The position numbers and the translations under genes are program-made. A stretch of DNA of 64,000 bases from Acididesulfobacillus acetoxydans (lineage in GTDB: Bacteria; Bacillota; Desulfitobacteriia; Desulfitobacteriales; Desulfitobacteriaceae), in assembly GCF_902729405.1 (NCBI RefSeq), contig NZ_LR746496.1, positions 1 to 64,000 on the forward strand. The letters run 5' to 3'. Each line of letters begins with the position of its first letter. Position 1 is the stretch's first letter. The notes under the pieces were generated by a model, which saw only the letters and a list, made by a program, of their open reading frames with translations, was not told where the DNA came from and did not search any database. This document shows positions 35,241 to 43,939 of the stretch, one piece after another.

Positions 35241-36803
35241 TCACCGCTGCTCACTGAGATATCCCTTGTTCTCTTCCCTTTTTTCTTTTTTCTTTGACTT
35301 CAGCTCCCGTTTGAGAATTTTTCCGGCCGCACTGTGCGGCAGAAAAGGACGGAATTCCACTTCTTTGGGCACCTTGTACCCCGCCAGGCGCGTGCGGCAG
35401 TAGGCCATCACCTCCTCAGCCGTCAGACTGGCTCCGGGTCTCAGCACGAGAAAAGCCTTCGGCACTTCCCCCCATTTTTCATGTGCCACCCCGACGACAG
35501 CTGCTTCTTGGATATCCGGATGGCTGTAAAGCACTGTTTCCACCTCGACGGGGTAAATGTTCTCACCCCCGCTGATAATGAGATCTTTCTTGCGGTCCAC
35601 GATGAAATAGTAGCCTTCCTCGTCCCGGCAGGCCAAGTCTCCGGTGCGAAACCAGCCGTCCTCAAAGGCGGCCTCCGTCGCCGCCGCATTATGCCAATAG
35701 CCCTGGCTGGTATGATTCCCTTTGATCAGCAGCTCGCCCACCTCATTCACCCCCGCTTCCGGGCCGTCTTCGGAGATGATTTTTACCGCACTGTGGAAAA
35801 CGGGTTTGCCGACAGAACCCATCTTGCGGCGCATATCGGCCGAATTCAGGGCAAAGCAGTTGGGCCCCACTTCCGTCAAGCCATATCCCTGCTTAAAGGC
35901 AAGCCCTTTGCGCCAGTAAGCTTCATAGACCGCGGGCGGGCAGGGCGCCCCGCCGGAAATACAGAAACGTACCGATGACCAATCCGCGCCGGCAAAGTCC
36001 TTTTCGGCCGCCATCATCTGAAACATGGTCGGAACCATGAACACGACCGTCGCTTTTTCCTCGCTGATCAGTTTAATGGCTCCCGCCGGTTGAAAAACCC
36101 CGGGCAAGAGGAGGGTTCCACCCAGATGGATTAAAGGGGTTGTCAGGACATTGAGACCTCCGGTATGAAAGAACGGTGTGAAAATAGGAGCAACATCCGC
36201 AGCAGTGAGTTCCCAACTGATCGCCGTGTTCACGGCATTCCAGGTAACCATGCGCTGAGAGAGAAGGGCCCCCTTGGGGAAGCCGGTCGTACCCCCGGTG
36301 TAGAGGAGCAGCCAGGCGGATTCGAGCGAGCGCCAGGGACGCGGAAAATCCCCGTGCAACGTTTCGCTCATGATTTTTGAAAACAGGCAATCTTCCGTCT
36401 TCCCCGCGGCCAAGGAAATAGACCATTCTGCCCCCGCCGCGGCCCTGATGGCCGCCGCCTCCTTCAGACCCGGATCGTAGAGGAGAACGCGAGGCGCACT
36501 GTCTCGCAATATGTACTCCAATTCGCCCCGGCTGAGGCGGAAGTTTAAGGGCACAAGCACCGCTCCCAACTTCTGCGCGGCAAACAGAGCGAGCAAATGC
36601 TCCGGACGGTTTTGAGCCAGGATCGCCAAACGATCCCCCTCCCTGAGTCCTGTCTCGTGATAAAGGAACGCCGCCAGCTTCTCACTTCGCTCGTTTAACA
36701 CGGAATACGTCAGACGCTCTCCGCTGACCGTGTCAATGACAGCCGGGTGGTGCGGCGAAAGTTCTGAACGCCGGAGCAGCCAGTCCACCGCATACATCAG
36801 CAT
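35241..36803 (-). CDS. acyl-CoA synthetase (AMP-forming), long-chain/aromatic acid type
   Basis: 520-residue ANL-family enzyme that activates a carboxylic acid with ATP and CoA. Motifs: P-loop YTGGTTGFPKGALLS, GYGLTEVGP, and the C-terminal hinge and catalytic Lys region VDRKKDLIISGGENIYPVEVE and HSAAGKILKREL. Chain-length or aromatic specificity cannot be read from the sequence. GGGAGG precedes the ATG. It starts 1 bp after the TetR gene, so the two are probably co-transcribed, and livK follows. Confidence 0.92.
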   Translation of the reverse strand: MLMYAVDWLLRRSELSPHHPAVIDTVSGERLTYSVLNERSEKLAAFLYHETGLREGDRLAILAQNRPEHLLALFAAQKLGAVLVPLNFRLSRGELEYILRDSAPRVLLYDPGLKEAAAIRAAAGAEWSISLAAGKTEDCLFSKIMSETLHGDFPRPWRSLESAWLLLYTGGTTGFPKGALLSQRMVTWNAVNTAISWELTAADVAPIFTPFFHTGGLNVLTTPLIHLGGTLLLPGVFQPAGAIKLISEEKATVVFMVPTMFQMMAAEKDFAGADWSSVRFCISGGAPCPPAVYEAYWRKGLAFKQGYGLTEVGPNCFALNSADMRRKMGSVGKPVFHSAVKIISEDGPEAGVNEVGELLIKGNHTSQGYWHNAAATEAAFEDGWFRTGDLACRDEEGYYFIVDRKKDLIISGGENIYPVEVETVLYSHPDIQEAAVVGVAHEKWGEVPKAFLVLRPGASLTAEEVMAYCRTRLAGYKVPKEVEFRPFLPHSAAGKILKRELKSKKKEKREENKGYLSEQR

Positions 36804-36804
36804 C

Positions 36805-37455
36805 CTACCTCCCTTCTCTATCGCTCAAACCCTCCATGATCATCGTCATGGCGTCGTTTATGACGGACTTGGGCACATCTTTTTCTTCCCACAGGATCCA
36901 ACGCATGCCCAGGGCATCCGCGATTCCCATCAGGGCATAGGCCACGGTCTCCGCGTCCAGGCTGCGAAATTCGCCTGTCTCCATCGCGGCCTGCAGTCCA
37001 TGCACATACCCCTTGGCGAGCCGCCGATAGTACCATTTATAGAGTTCCTCATCAACAAATTCCGCTTCCTGAACAATCCGGTAGAGGTTTCGGTGCTTTT
37101 TTACATAAGAGAAGAAAGCCGCCAAGCCTTTTTCCTCAGCCTCCCGCCTCCCCTTCGCTCCCGCCAAGGCCTGGCTGACCTCCCGGCGCAAATTGTGGCT
37201 TAGGTCCCGGACCAATTGTTCGAAGATATCCTGTTTGCCCGGGAAATAGACGTAAAATGTACCCTGGGCCACCCCTGCCTTTAAAGTAATATCCACGACT
37301 GAGGTACGAAAATACCCCTTGCTTCCGATCACTTCTTCGGCCGCACTCAGGAGTTTTTGCCGCGTGGCCTCCCCCTTGACCGTCTTGGCCTGGAAGGTGC
37401 TCCCGGCCTTTTTCCCTGCCGCTTCGTTTTCTGCCGTATGTGCCAAAGCCATCAC
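36805..37455 (-). CDS. TetR/AcrR-family transcriptional regulator
   Basis: About 216 residues: N-terminal helix-turn-helix (TRQKLLSAAEEVIGSKGYFRTSVVDITLKAGVAQGTFYVYFPGKQDIFEQL) and a ligand domain of the FadR/acyl-CoA-binding kind. Start is GTG at 37455 or ATG at 37452. It directly precedes the acyl-CoA synthetase gene, so an acyl-CoA-responsive repressor of this cluster is plausible (inference). Confidence 0.92.
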   Translation of the reverse strand: MMALAHTAENEAAGKKAGSTFQAKTVKGEATRQKLLSAAEEVIGSKGYFRTSVVDITLKAGVAQGTFYVYFPGKQDIFEQLVRDLSHNLRREVSQALAGAKGRREAEEKGLAAFFSYVKKHRNLYRIVQEAEFVDEELYKWYYRRLAKGYVHGLQAAMETGEFRSLDAETVAYALMGIADALGMRWILWEEKDVPKSVINDAMTMIMEGLSDREGR

Positions 37456-37481
37456 CTCATCGTTATGTCATCTCAGCCGTT

Positions 37482-37510
37482 ATTATATCACCGGCGCCAT
37501 CTCCGGTCAC
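37482..37510 (-). promoter_or_regulatory. extended -10 promoter and inverted repeat ahead of tetR
   Basis: Minus strand TGATATAAT (TG-N-TATAAT) with weak -35 GTGACC. ACCGG-N8-CCGGT lies between the boxes, which would suit an autoregulatory operator, but the arms are only 5 bp. Confidence 0.4.
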
Positions 37511-37532
37511 AGCGCCTCTCGCCCGAGCTTCT

Positions 37533-38345
37533 TCAGCCCTTAGAGCACCCGGATTCGCGCCAAAAACCCAGAACCTGCCGGTTAAACTCCTCCGCCTGTT
37601 CAATGAAGAAGAGGTGCCCCGCCTCCGGAAAAATGAGCAAACGGGCCCCGGGAATTCGCTCTGCCAGTAAAGCGGAGTTTTGCGGCGGTATCACAATATC
37701 CTCCGACCCCGCCAGTACTAAAGTCGGGACCCGGATTTGTCCCAGATCGCTTTCGGCGGCGAAACCCGCCCCGGCCGCAAATTGCCTTTCCCAGGCAAAG
37801 CGCGGCGTGGGCTTATTGAGGCGGCGGTCAACCAGTCGCTCGACGAGGCCCGGCTCCCGGGCCATAAACCCAGAGGAAAAAGCAGCCCGGAAACCCTGAC
37901 GGATGACCTCCGCCGGCGTTAAACCCGCGATCTTTTGCATGCTGTCCAAAGCTTCGGCGGTAATCGGAAGACTACGGGGCCCGCCGAAGGAGGTGCAGGC
38001 CAAGACTAGGCTGCAAACCTGCTCCTGATGACGCAAGGCCAATTTCTGCGCTATAAAACCTCCCATGGATGTACCCAGAACATGAGCTTTGGCGAAGCCC
38101 AGTTGAGTGAGCAGTGCGGCGGCGTCATCGGCCATCAGGTCGATGGAATAAGGTTCGTCAGGCTTTTCGCTCTCCCCCACCCCCCGGTTATCGAAGATGA
38201 CGATCCGGTACGACTTCGCCAGGGCATCAACCTGGCGGAACCATTGCCAGGTGGCATAGCCCAAACCCTCGATTAAAAGAACCGGTTCACCCGAGCCATG
38301 GATCTCGTAATAAAGTTCAATTCCGTTGATCAGGCATTTTGGCAT
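37533..38345 (-). CDS. alpha/beta hydrolase
   Basis: 270-residue hydrolase. Oxyanion region LIEGLGYATWQW, nucleophile GTSMGGF, acid LVLAGSEDIVIPP and His in EAGHLFFIEQ, so the catalytic triad is complete. Substrate unknown. ATG at 38345 has GGGAGGGG; a 48-codon extension is not supported. Same strand and direction as the ketosynthase gene upstream and tetR downstream. Confidence 0.9.
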   Translation of the reverse strand: MPKCLINGIELYYEIHGSGEPVLLIEGLGYATWQWFRQVDALAKSYRIVIFDNRGVGESEKPDEPYSIDLMADDAAALLTQLGFAKAHVLGTSMGGFIAQKLALRHQEQVCSLVLACTSFGGPRSLPITAEALDSMQKIAGLTPAEVIRQGFRAAFSSGFMAREPGLVERLVDRRLNKPTPRFAWERQFAAGAGFAAESDLGQIRVPTLVLAGSEDIVIPPQNSALLAERIPGARLLIFPEAGHLFFIEQAEEFNRQVLGFWRESGCSKG

Positions 38346-38449
38346 TTTAACCCCTCCCTTCGAACACCAAAATAATTGCCCCCGTTGGCCCAAAAAGGCT
38401 TGGCCGCCTGCCCCCGGCTTTTGCCGGCGGGAAGATTCTGTTAAGTGGT

Positions 38450-39475
38450 TCAGGAAGCGCCCCCCCAACGAATGGTCACGGCGTCCCAAGCATACCCTAT
38501 GCCCGCGCTGACCAGTACCACCACATCCCCGTCTTTGATCCGGCCTTGAGCCAAGGCGAGGCGCAAGGAGAGGACCTGGTCTATTTGGCCTAAATGTCCG
38601 TAGTCTTCAAGATAGACGGCCTGTTCTTCCCTTAAACCCAACTCCCGCAGGACCCTCTCATGAGCCGAACGTTTCATATGGAGGATCGCCAGGTAGGCAA
38701 TGTCACTCACTTTATAACCGCTTTGACCGACCGATTCCCGCACGACCCGGACAAAGTTCGCCATGGATTTGGCGTCCAACCTCTTTTTCATACCCTCGGG
38801 GTCAAACACGTCCAGGTAATTTTGCCGCCGGGCCAAGGCCTCGACCGTCATCGGAACCCTGGTGCCGCCCGCCACAACGGCGACATCTTCGGAAAAAGCG
38901 CCGTCCGTAACCACGATGCTCTCCAGAACCCTGTTTCGGGAATATCCTTTCCGCAAAAGGACAGCGGCCCCGCCGGCAGCCAAATTGTAAAGAAAACGCG
39001 CTCTCGGATTGCGGTAATCCACCAAATCCGAATTCCTGTAACCTCCCGCCACCAGAACCGTCTTAATATCCGCATGAGTCAGCATCAAACTCTTGGCCAG
39101 CTTTAAGGCCAAAATAGTTGTGCCGCAGCGCAGAGCTACATCGAAAGCCCAAGCCCGTACGGCCCCAATCTCTTGCTGCAGTTTAATGCCGGCAGTCCAG
39201 ACGGGATACTCTTTATGTTCTTCGCTGACAGAAATAATCAGGTCGATCTCCTCAGGCTTGATTCCCGACTCCGCCAGGGCCCGCTCCGCGGCCCAAATTC
39301 CCATCTGGCAAGTGTGATCTTCAGGTCCGGGCACGGGTTTACGGCGGAAGCCCAATTTCCGCTCAATGACCTCCTGCGGCAGACCGCTGGCGCGAGCCAC
39401 CTCCGCACTGGTCATAAAATGCTCCGGAATGTAGATCCCTGTGCCCATGATCCCAATTGGGACGGTTTCCTGCAT
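38450..39475 (-). CDS. 3-oxoacyl-ACP synthase III-family protein (KAS III/thiolase fold)
   Basis: 341-residue condensing enzyme homologue. Start at ATG 39475 with GGAGGT; the frame extends 61 codons further without support. The acyl-accepting Cys is C117 (VALRCGTTI) and a His is H266 (LAILHMKRSAH). Where FabH has Asn (NYGN) this protein has YGHLGQID with H294, so it is probably not a housekeeping FabH. Neighbouring hydrolase and acyl-CoA synthetase genes suggest a role in acyl-CoA or ketone/lipid chemistry. Confidence 0.85.
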   Translation of the reverse strand: MQETVPIGIMGTGIYIPEHFMTSAEVARASGLPQEVIERKLGFRRKPVPGPEDHTCQMGIWAAERALAESGIKPEEIDLIISVSEEHKEYPVWTAGIKLQQEIGAVRAWAFDVALRCGTTILALKLAKSLMLTHADIKTVLVAGGYRNSDLVDYRNPRARFLYNLAAGGAAVLLRKGYSRNRVLESIVVTDGAFSEDVAVVAGGTRVPMTVEALARRQNYLDVFDPEGMKKRLDAKSMANFVRVVRESVGQSGYKVSDIAYLAILHMKRSAHERVLRELGLREEQAVYLEDYGHLGQIDQVLSLRLALAQGRIKDGDVVVLVSAGIGYAWDAVTIRWGGAS

Positions 39476-40040
39476 CAGCTGCGACCTCCAACAAAACCGA
39501 CGGTTATTGAATACTGACTCACTTATCAATTTCCGGGCCCCAAGACGCGACACGTGCGCAAACGTCCCTCGGAGACGCGTTTTTCCTGCCTGTGGGGCCG
39601 GTTTCCCGGAAACTGTGCCGCCCTTAGCGGTTTGGGCAGGGGATGAGACATGAGTCAATCGTCAACTTTTTTCAGACTCATTATAAAACATCTTCTCTTC
39701 GGCCGGTATGATTTTAGCCCCAAAGGTTGGTTTTCCGGGTTCAACAGTCGTTAGCCTCGGCTCTGAGGTTCAGCCGGCGCTGCAAAGTCGATAGCAATAG
39801 CAATAGCAATGGCAATAGCAATGGCAATGGCAATGGCAATGGCAATGGCAATGGCAATGGCAATGGCAATGGCAATGGCAATGGCAATGGCAATGGCAAT
39901 AGCAATGGCAATGGCAATGGCAATAGCAATGGCAATGGCAATGGCAATGGCAATAGAACAAGTCAGCCGGGACGCCCCCGGTTGGGGACGTCCCGGCTCA
40001 GATCTTAGGCACCGCCCAAACAGACAGCGGTCCCTCACAC
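39476..40040. other. 565-bp spacer with hexanucleotide array
   Basis: Contains a possible -10 TATAAT (39680-39685, minus strand) for the ketosynthase gene, the 162-bp RGCAAT array, and a GC-rich hairpin GCCGGGACG / CGTCCCGGC (about 39965-39996). Open frames across the array are low-complexity artefacts. Confidence 0.7.
39793..39954. repeat. hexanucleotide array (RGCAAT)27
   Basis: 27 perfect tandem 6-bp units: 21 GGCAAT and six AGCAAT variants (units 1, 2, 3, 5, 19 and 23). All six frames are open through it. Expected to vary in copy number by slippage. Confidence 0.95.
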
Positions 40041-41246
40041 TCACACAAGGTTGCGTTCAATTTCCATTCCGGAAGAGGCATTCCTAAGTGTATAGTAATA
40101 TTTGCCGGAGGGAGAAAAGAAGTTGACCCCTTTAGCCAAGAGGGTGCTGCCCTGAGAGTTGATCCGGTAGACTCCGCTTCCGGAACTCACCAGGAGACCC
40201 TGCCCCGACATGCTCACACTCGAGTCGCTGTCCCAAGGCACCTTGCCCTGCCAATGCAGAGAATAATCCGGCCGTTGGGGGCAAGGCTGGTTGTCGGTGA
40301 TCGTCCAAACTTTAATCAGATACCCGTTTTGAACCGTACCCATGTAAAGCTTATTGTTCCAAACCCCCAAGACTTTGTCCAGAGGATTAGAGGCGACCTG
40401 AACCCTTTGACCGGCTTTTTCCGCGACGATCTGCCAGCGGTGATTGTCAAGGGCATCGTAATAAATTGCTCCTCTGTCCGGAGAAACCGCCAGGTGAGCC
40501 ACCTGCTCTCCCCGCCAGCTCACGACCTTGACGTTCTTCATGACATCGACTTCGTAGAGACGGTTTTGTCCCTGATTTTCCGCCGAGAAAAACAGCAGAT
40601 TGGTGGCTGTGGACAAGGAGACCTGAGTGATTTTATCCCATTGCAGGTCAAGAGGAAGGGTCGCCGCATAGCGCTCGTCAACCCCGCTTTGCCCCGCCGC
40701 CATTTCCACGCTGTAGATCCCCACACCCATACGCCCCGGACGGTTGGGATCGGCCCCTACCCCGGATTCGAAGAGGAGGAGCGCCTCCCGGTCCGGCAGC
40801 CATTGATAAGCCATGAGCTTGCCGTTAGGCCGAGGGGCCGTTTGCCAAATGACTTTTTTCTGCTGAAAATCATAAATGTTCAAAGTCGAGTTATTTTGGA
40901 AAGCCAGATAACGGTCATCGTACGAAACCCGGGGATCCTTTACCTGCGAAGCCGGCAAAGGAAAGACCGCCGTCCGGGGCACGAATAATCCCGGCCCGGC
41001 CGTAGAGGGAAACATCACCCGGGAGACCTGCCGATTGAGAAAATAGTACAAGGGAACCTGCCACAGGAGCCCGATAAATACCCAGACCAGGATCTTTCTG
41101 AACCCTGTGTGCTTGCGTTTATAGTGTTCCCGCGGCAGCGGAGCCCGCTCCCTGAACCCGCCGCTTTTGCGCTGAACCGAGTAGTTTCGCCCAAGCGTAT
41201 CCGTATTTTCCGGGTAACTCGCAGCCATCCTTCGATATTGCTCCAT
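40041..41246 (-). CDS. membrane-anchored protein with beta-propeller-like extracytoplasmic domain
   Basis: 401 residues, family not recognised. Residues 1-50 are charged and cytosolic; one membrane helix follows (ILVWVFIGLLWQVPLYYFL), and the rest is predicted outside. That part repeats propeller-type blades: DDRYLAFQNNSTLNIYDFQQ, PDREALLLFESG, NLLFFSAENQGQNRLYEVD and SPDRGAIYYDALD. GGGAAGGG precedes the ATG. It lies 123 bp after a histidine kinase gene on the same strand, so it may be a partner of that signalling system. Confidence 0.75.
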   Translation of the reverse strand: MEQYRRMAASYPENTDTLGRNYSVQRKSGGFRERAPLPREHYKRKHTGFRKILVWVFIGLLWQVPLYYFLNRQVSRVMFPSTAGPGLFVPRTAVFPLPASQVKDPRVSYDDRYLAFQNNSTLNIYDFQQKKVIWQTAPRPNGKLMAYQWLPDREALLLFESGVGADPNRPGRMGVGIYSVEMAAGQSGVDERYAATLPLDLQWDKITQVSLSTATNLLFFSAENQGQNRLYEVDVMKNVKVVSWRGEQVAHLAVSPDRGAIYYDALDNHRWQIVAEKAGQRVQVASNPLDKVLGVWNNKLYMGTVQNGYLIKVWTITDNQPCPQRPDYSLHWQGKVPWDSDSSVSMSGQGLLVSSGSGVYRINSQGSTLLAKGVNFFSPSGKYYYTLRNASSGMEIERNLV

Positions 41247-41369
41247 TTTCCCTTCCCATCTCCATGATTTTATACCCGTCTGTTTCGCTCACCGGCCGTT
41301 CCCGCATGGCGCCTCTCACTTCCGAGACCTCCGCTCTCACTTCCGAAGGCTTCCCGCCCGGTCAGGCCG

Positions 41370-42833
41370 TTACTTTTTGCCTCCCGTCTCCCGCTTGCTA
41401 TGCCTTTCATGCTTCTGATTTCTGGGCTCCGCTTTACTTTCCAGCGGCAGTTCTATGCAAAAACGCGCACCATGCGGGATAACGTTCTCCGCCCAAATGC
41501 GTCCGCCGTGCGCCGTCGTAATTTTCTTCGCAATGCTCAACCCCAAACCGTAACCCGGCACCTCACGCGAGCGGGCCTTATCGACCCGGTAGAAACGGTC
41601 AAATATCCGTTCCAAGGCGTCCGGCGGCAACCCGGGGCCATTGTCCTCGACGGTCAGTCTGGCCTCTTCTTTCTCCTTTAACACAGACAACAATATCTTT
41701 CCGTCTTCCGGGACATATTTGGCGGCGTTCTCCAAGAGGATCCGGGTCAATTGCCTGAGATAGAGGGCATCACCGCAAATGTCCACATCGTCCAACCGGT
41801 ACTCCAAGTGCCGGGTTTGCAGGAACGGCAGGTTTTCAGCCGCCTCCGCCACCACCTCGCCCAGATTCAACTTGACCCTGTTTAAGCGCATATCCTCTCT
41901 CGCTAAGGTCAAAAGATCCTCTACCAGTTTAGCCATGGTCCGGGTCTCTTCCCCGATAGCCTTGGCCGAATCGCGCACCACTTCGGGCTCTTCGGCCCCC
42001 CAGCGCTGCAGGATATCGGCGTGTCCGCTGATCACCATCAAAGGAGTCCTCAACTCATGTGAGGCGTTGGCCACAAACTGTTCCTGCTGCTTAAATGACC
42101 TCTCCAAGCGCTGCAGCATCTGGTTGAAATTCCGGCCCAGCTGATCCAGTTCGTCGCCGTTTCCCCGCAGGGGCAGGCGCCGGTTGAGATCCTCCGCCGT
42201 CAAGCGGGAAATTTCCCGGTTCAAATCTCCCAAGGGATGCAACACTTGGCGGGAAAGAATTAAGCCGCCGATGACCGCCAGCATCAAGGCCGACCCCACT
42301 AACCAGAAGATTTGCTGGAAAAGAACTCTTTCCGCCAATTCGATCTCTTCCAAGTCAATGGCCGCTTGCAGCCAACCCACCTCTTTACCCCCTGAGAAAA
42401 CCGGACGAGCCATATAATAGACATCCTGCCCGTGCAGGATACGAATCTCCGGCCCTTCGCTTCCGGCCACAGGAAGCTGCAATCTCAGCCCGCCGCTTTT
42501 CTGGATCAGAGCTCCCTTCGGGTCCGTCAGCTGAATCACCGCCCCTTTGGGGACTTTTCCTTTCAGGGCATCCGGGTCGCGGATATCCGTCACCTGACCG
42601 TCACGGCCTTCGTTCAGGCCGCTGATAACCTGGCTCACGGCGGTCTCCAGGGCCTGCCTTTTCTCTTGCAGCAAAGCCTCCCGGTTCACCCAGAAAGTCA
42701 GGGCGGAAAGCATCAGCACCGTCACCAAGAGCAAGAGCATATACCAAAACGTAATTTTCCAAACCAATCCCAACCTCGGGCGATCTAACAAAGAGCGCGC
42801 CTTGGCCCGGTCATTCCTCCGCTCTGAGGACAT
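41370..42833 (-). CDS. sensor histidine kinase (HAMP, HisKA)
   Basis: 487-residue membrane kinase: helix 1 (ITFWYMLLLLVTVLMLSALTF), about 120-residue external sensor domain, helix 2 (WLVGSALMLAVIGGLIL), HAMP, phosphorylation site FVANASHELRTPLMVI, N box LENAAKYVP, and G boxes DNGPGLP and GYGLGLSIAKKI. The ATG overlaps the response regulator 3' end by 23 bp. Signal unknown. Confidence 0.94.
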   Translation of the reverse strand: MSSERRNDRAKARSLLDRPRLGLVWKITFWYMLLLLVTVLMLSALTFWVNREALLQEKRQALETAVSQVISGLNEGRDGQVTDIRDPDALKGKVPKGAVIQLTDPKGALIQKSGGLRLQLPVAGSEGPEIRILHGQDVYYMARPVFSGGKEVGWLQAAIDLEEIELAERVLFQQIFWLVGSALMLAVIGGLILSRQVLHPLGDLNREISRLTAEDLNRRLPLRGNGDELDQLGRNFNQMLQRLERSFKQQEQFVANASHELRTPLMVISGHADILQRWGAEEPEVVRDSAKAIGEETRTMAKLVEDLLTLAREDMRLNRVKLNLGEVVAEAAENLPFLQTRHLEYRLDDVDICGDALYLRQLTRILLENAAKYVPEDGKILLSVLKEKEEARLTVEDNGPGLPPDALERIFDRFYRVDKARSREVPGYGLGLSIAKKITTAHGGRIWAENVIPHGARFCIELPLESKAEPRNQKHERHSKRETGGKK

Positions 42834-43521
42834 AGCCCACTCCCCTCACCGTCTGCAGATAATGCACTTGAAACGGCTCGTCGAGCTTACCCCTCAAAAA
42901 ACGCACGTAGACGTCGACGATATTCGTATCGCCATAATAATCGTAACCCCAGACATTTTCCAAAATCATTTCCCGGGAGAGAACGTGCTGCGGATGCTCC
43001 ATGAAAAAAGCGAGCAGCTCGAACTCTTTCTTAGTCAAGTGGATCTCCTGCCCGGAAAAATACACCCGATAAGCCAAAAGATCCAGCTCCAGTTCGCGAA
43101 ACCTGAGACCGCCCTGTTCTCGCGGCGGCTGGGGGTTTTTTCGACGCAGCACCGCCCGCATCCTGGCCAAGAGCTCATCCATGGCAAACGGTTTGGTCAG
43201 GTAATCGTCCGCACCCAGATCCAAGCCCAGGACCTTATCCCTTACTTCACCCTTCGCCGTCAGCAAGAGAATCGGAATGTCTTTTTTCAGCCTGATCTCC
43301 CGGCAAACTTCGTATCCGCTCAGGTATGGCAGCATAATGTCGAGAAGGACAATGTCCCAATCCGATTCCATCGCCCGGCTCAGGCCTGTCTTACCGTCGG
43401 CCGCGAGGCTCACGTGATGCCCCTGGTGCTGCAGTTCCATACTGATAACTTTGGCAATGGCGCGGTCGTCTTCGACCAATAAAACGTTCAGGGGCGCTTC
43501 ACCCTCCGGCCTCCCACTCAT
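42811..43521 (-). CDS. OmpR/PhoB-family response regulator
   Basis: 236 residues: receiver with LLVEDDRAIAK, phospho-acceptor D61 (VLLDIMLP) and K in YLTKPF; C-terminal winged helix (LTKKEFELLAFFMEHPQHVLSREMI...GDTNIVDVYVRFLRGKL). The ATG overlaps the stop of the upstream zinc-ribbon gene as ATGA. Cognate to the overlapping histidine kinase. Confidence 0.95.
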   Translation of the reverse strand: MSGRPEGEAPLNVLLVEDDRAIAKVISMELQHQGHHVSLAADGKTGLSRAMESDWDIVLLDIMLPYLSGYEVCREIRLKKDIPILLLTAKGEVRDKVLGLDLGADDYLTKPFAMDELLARMRAVLRRKNPQPPREQGGLRFRELELDLLAYRVYFSGQEIHLTKKEFELLAFFMEHPQHVLSREMILENVWGYDYYGDTNIVDVYVRFLRGKLDEPFQVHYLQTVRGVGYVLRAEE

Positions 43522-43694
43522 GCGGTCACCAGTTTCCTCTTGACGGCAACCCGGATGACCCGCCCATCCTCGGCAATCCGAAAAACACGGATCCTTTTGC
43601 CTTTTTCCGTCCATTCATGACAGCAGTCGTGACAAAAATAACGATCACGACCGATTCGACCCGAATTATGTCCGTTGCATAATGGGCACTTCAA
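43518..43694 (-). CDS. small zinc-ribbon protein
   Basis: About 58 residues with two Cys pairs, CPLCNGHN and YFCHDCCHEW, as in a zinc ribbon, and a basic tail. The best start is TTG, 8 nt after AGGAGGT (giving MKCPLCNG). Its stop overlaps the response regulator start (ATGA), so the three genes form a coupled unit. Function unknown; it could modulate the regulator or be a stand-alone nucleic-acid-binding protein. Confidence 0.7.
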   Translation of the reverse strand: MKCPLCNGHNSGRIGRDRYFCHDCCHEWTEKGKRIRVFRIAEDGRVIRVAVKRKLVTA

Positions 43695-43876
43695 GTCATC
43701 CACCTCCTGCAAAAGAACGGAAAATGTTCACTTGGTCGTGTATTGACAAGATTATTGGCACTTCTTCGTTCTTTATGTCCATCATGTGTTTGCTGATAAG
43801 GATACACCGCGCAGATTAAAACTCGATTAAAAGCCAGTGAAACTTCAGTGAAGAAAGGGGGAAAGCGGCAGCTGAA

Positions 43877-43939
43877 GCCGTCATTGTCCGGTGGACAATG
43901 ACGGCCGAACTCTGAGTTTAACCCCACCGAAGCGGGGTA
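43877..43939 (-). repeat. composite double-hairpin element B, copy 2
   Basis: Inverted relative to copy 1. Minus strand: hairpin CCCCGC-TTCG-GTGGGG (43922-43937), linker TTAAACTCAGAG, and 13-bp stem GCCGTCATTGTCC / GGACAATGACGGC with loop ACC (43877-43905). The asnB stop codon lies in the linker. Confidence 0.7.

Noticed and set aside
39727-40044. Open frames through the hexanucleotide array (Asn-Gly, Ala-Met, Ile-Ala or Cys-His repeats)
   Set aside because: All six frames are open because of the repeat unit; none has a supported start or non-repeat domain.
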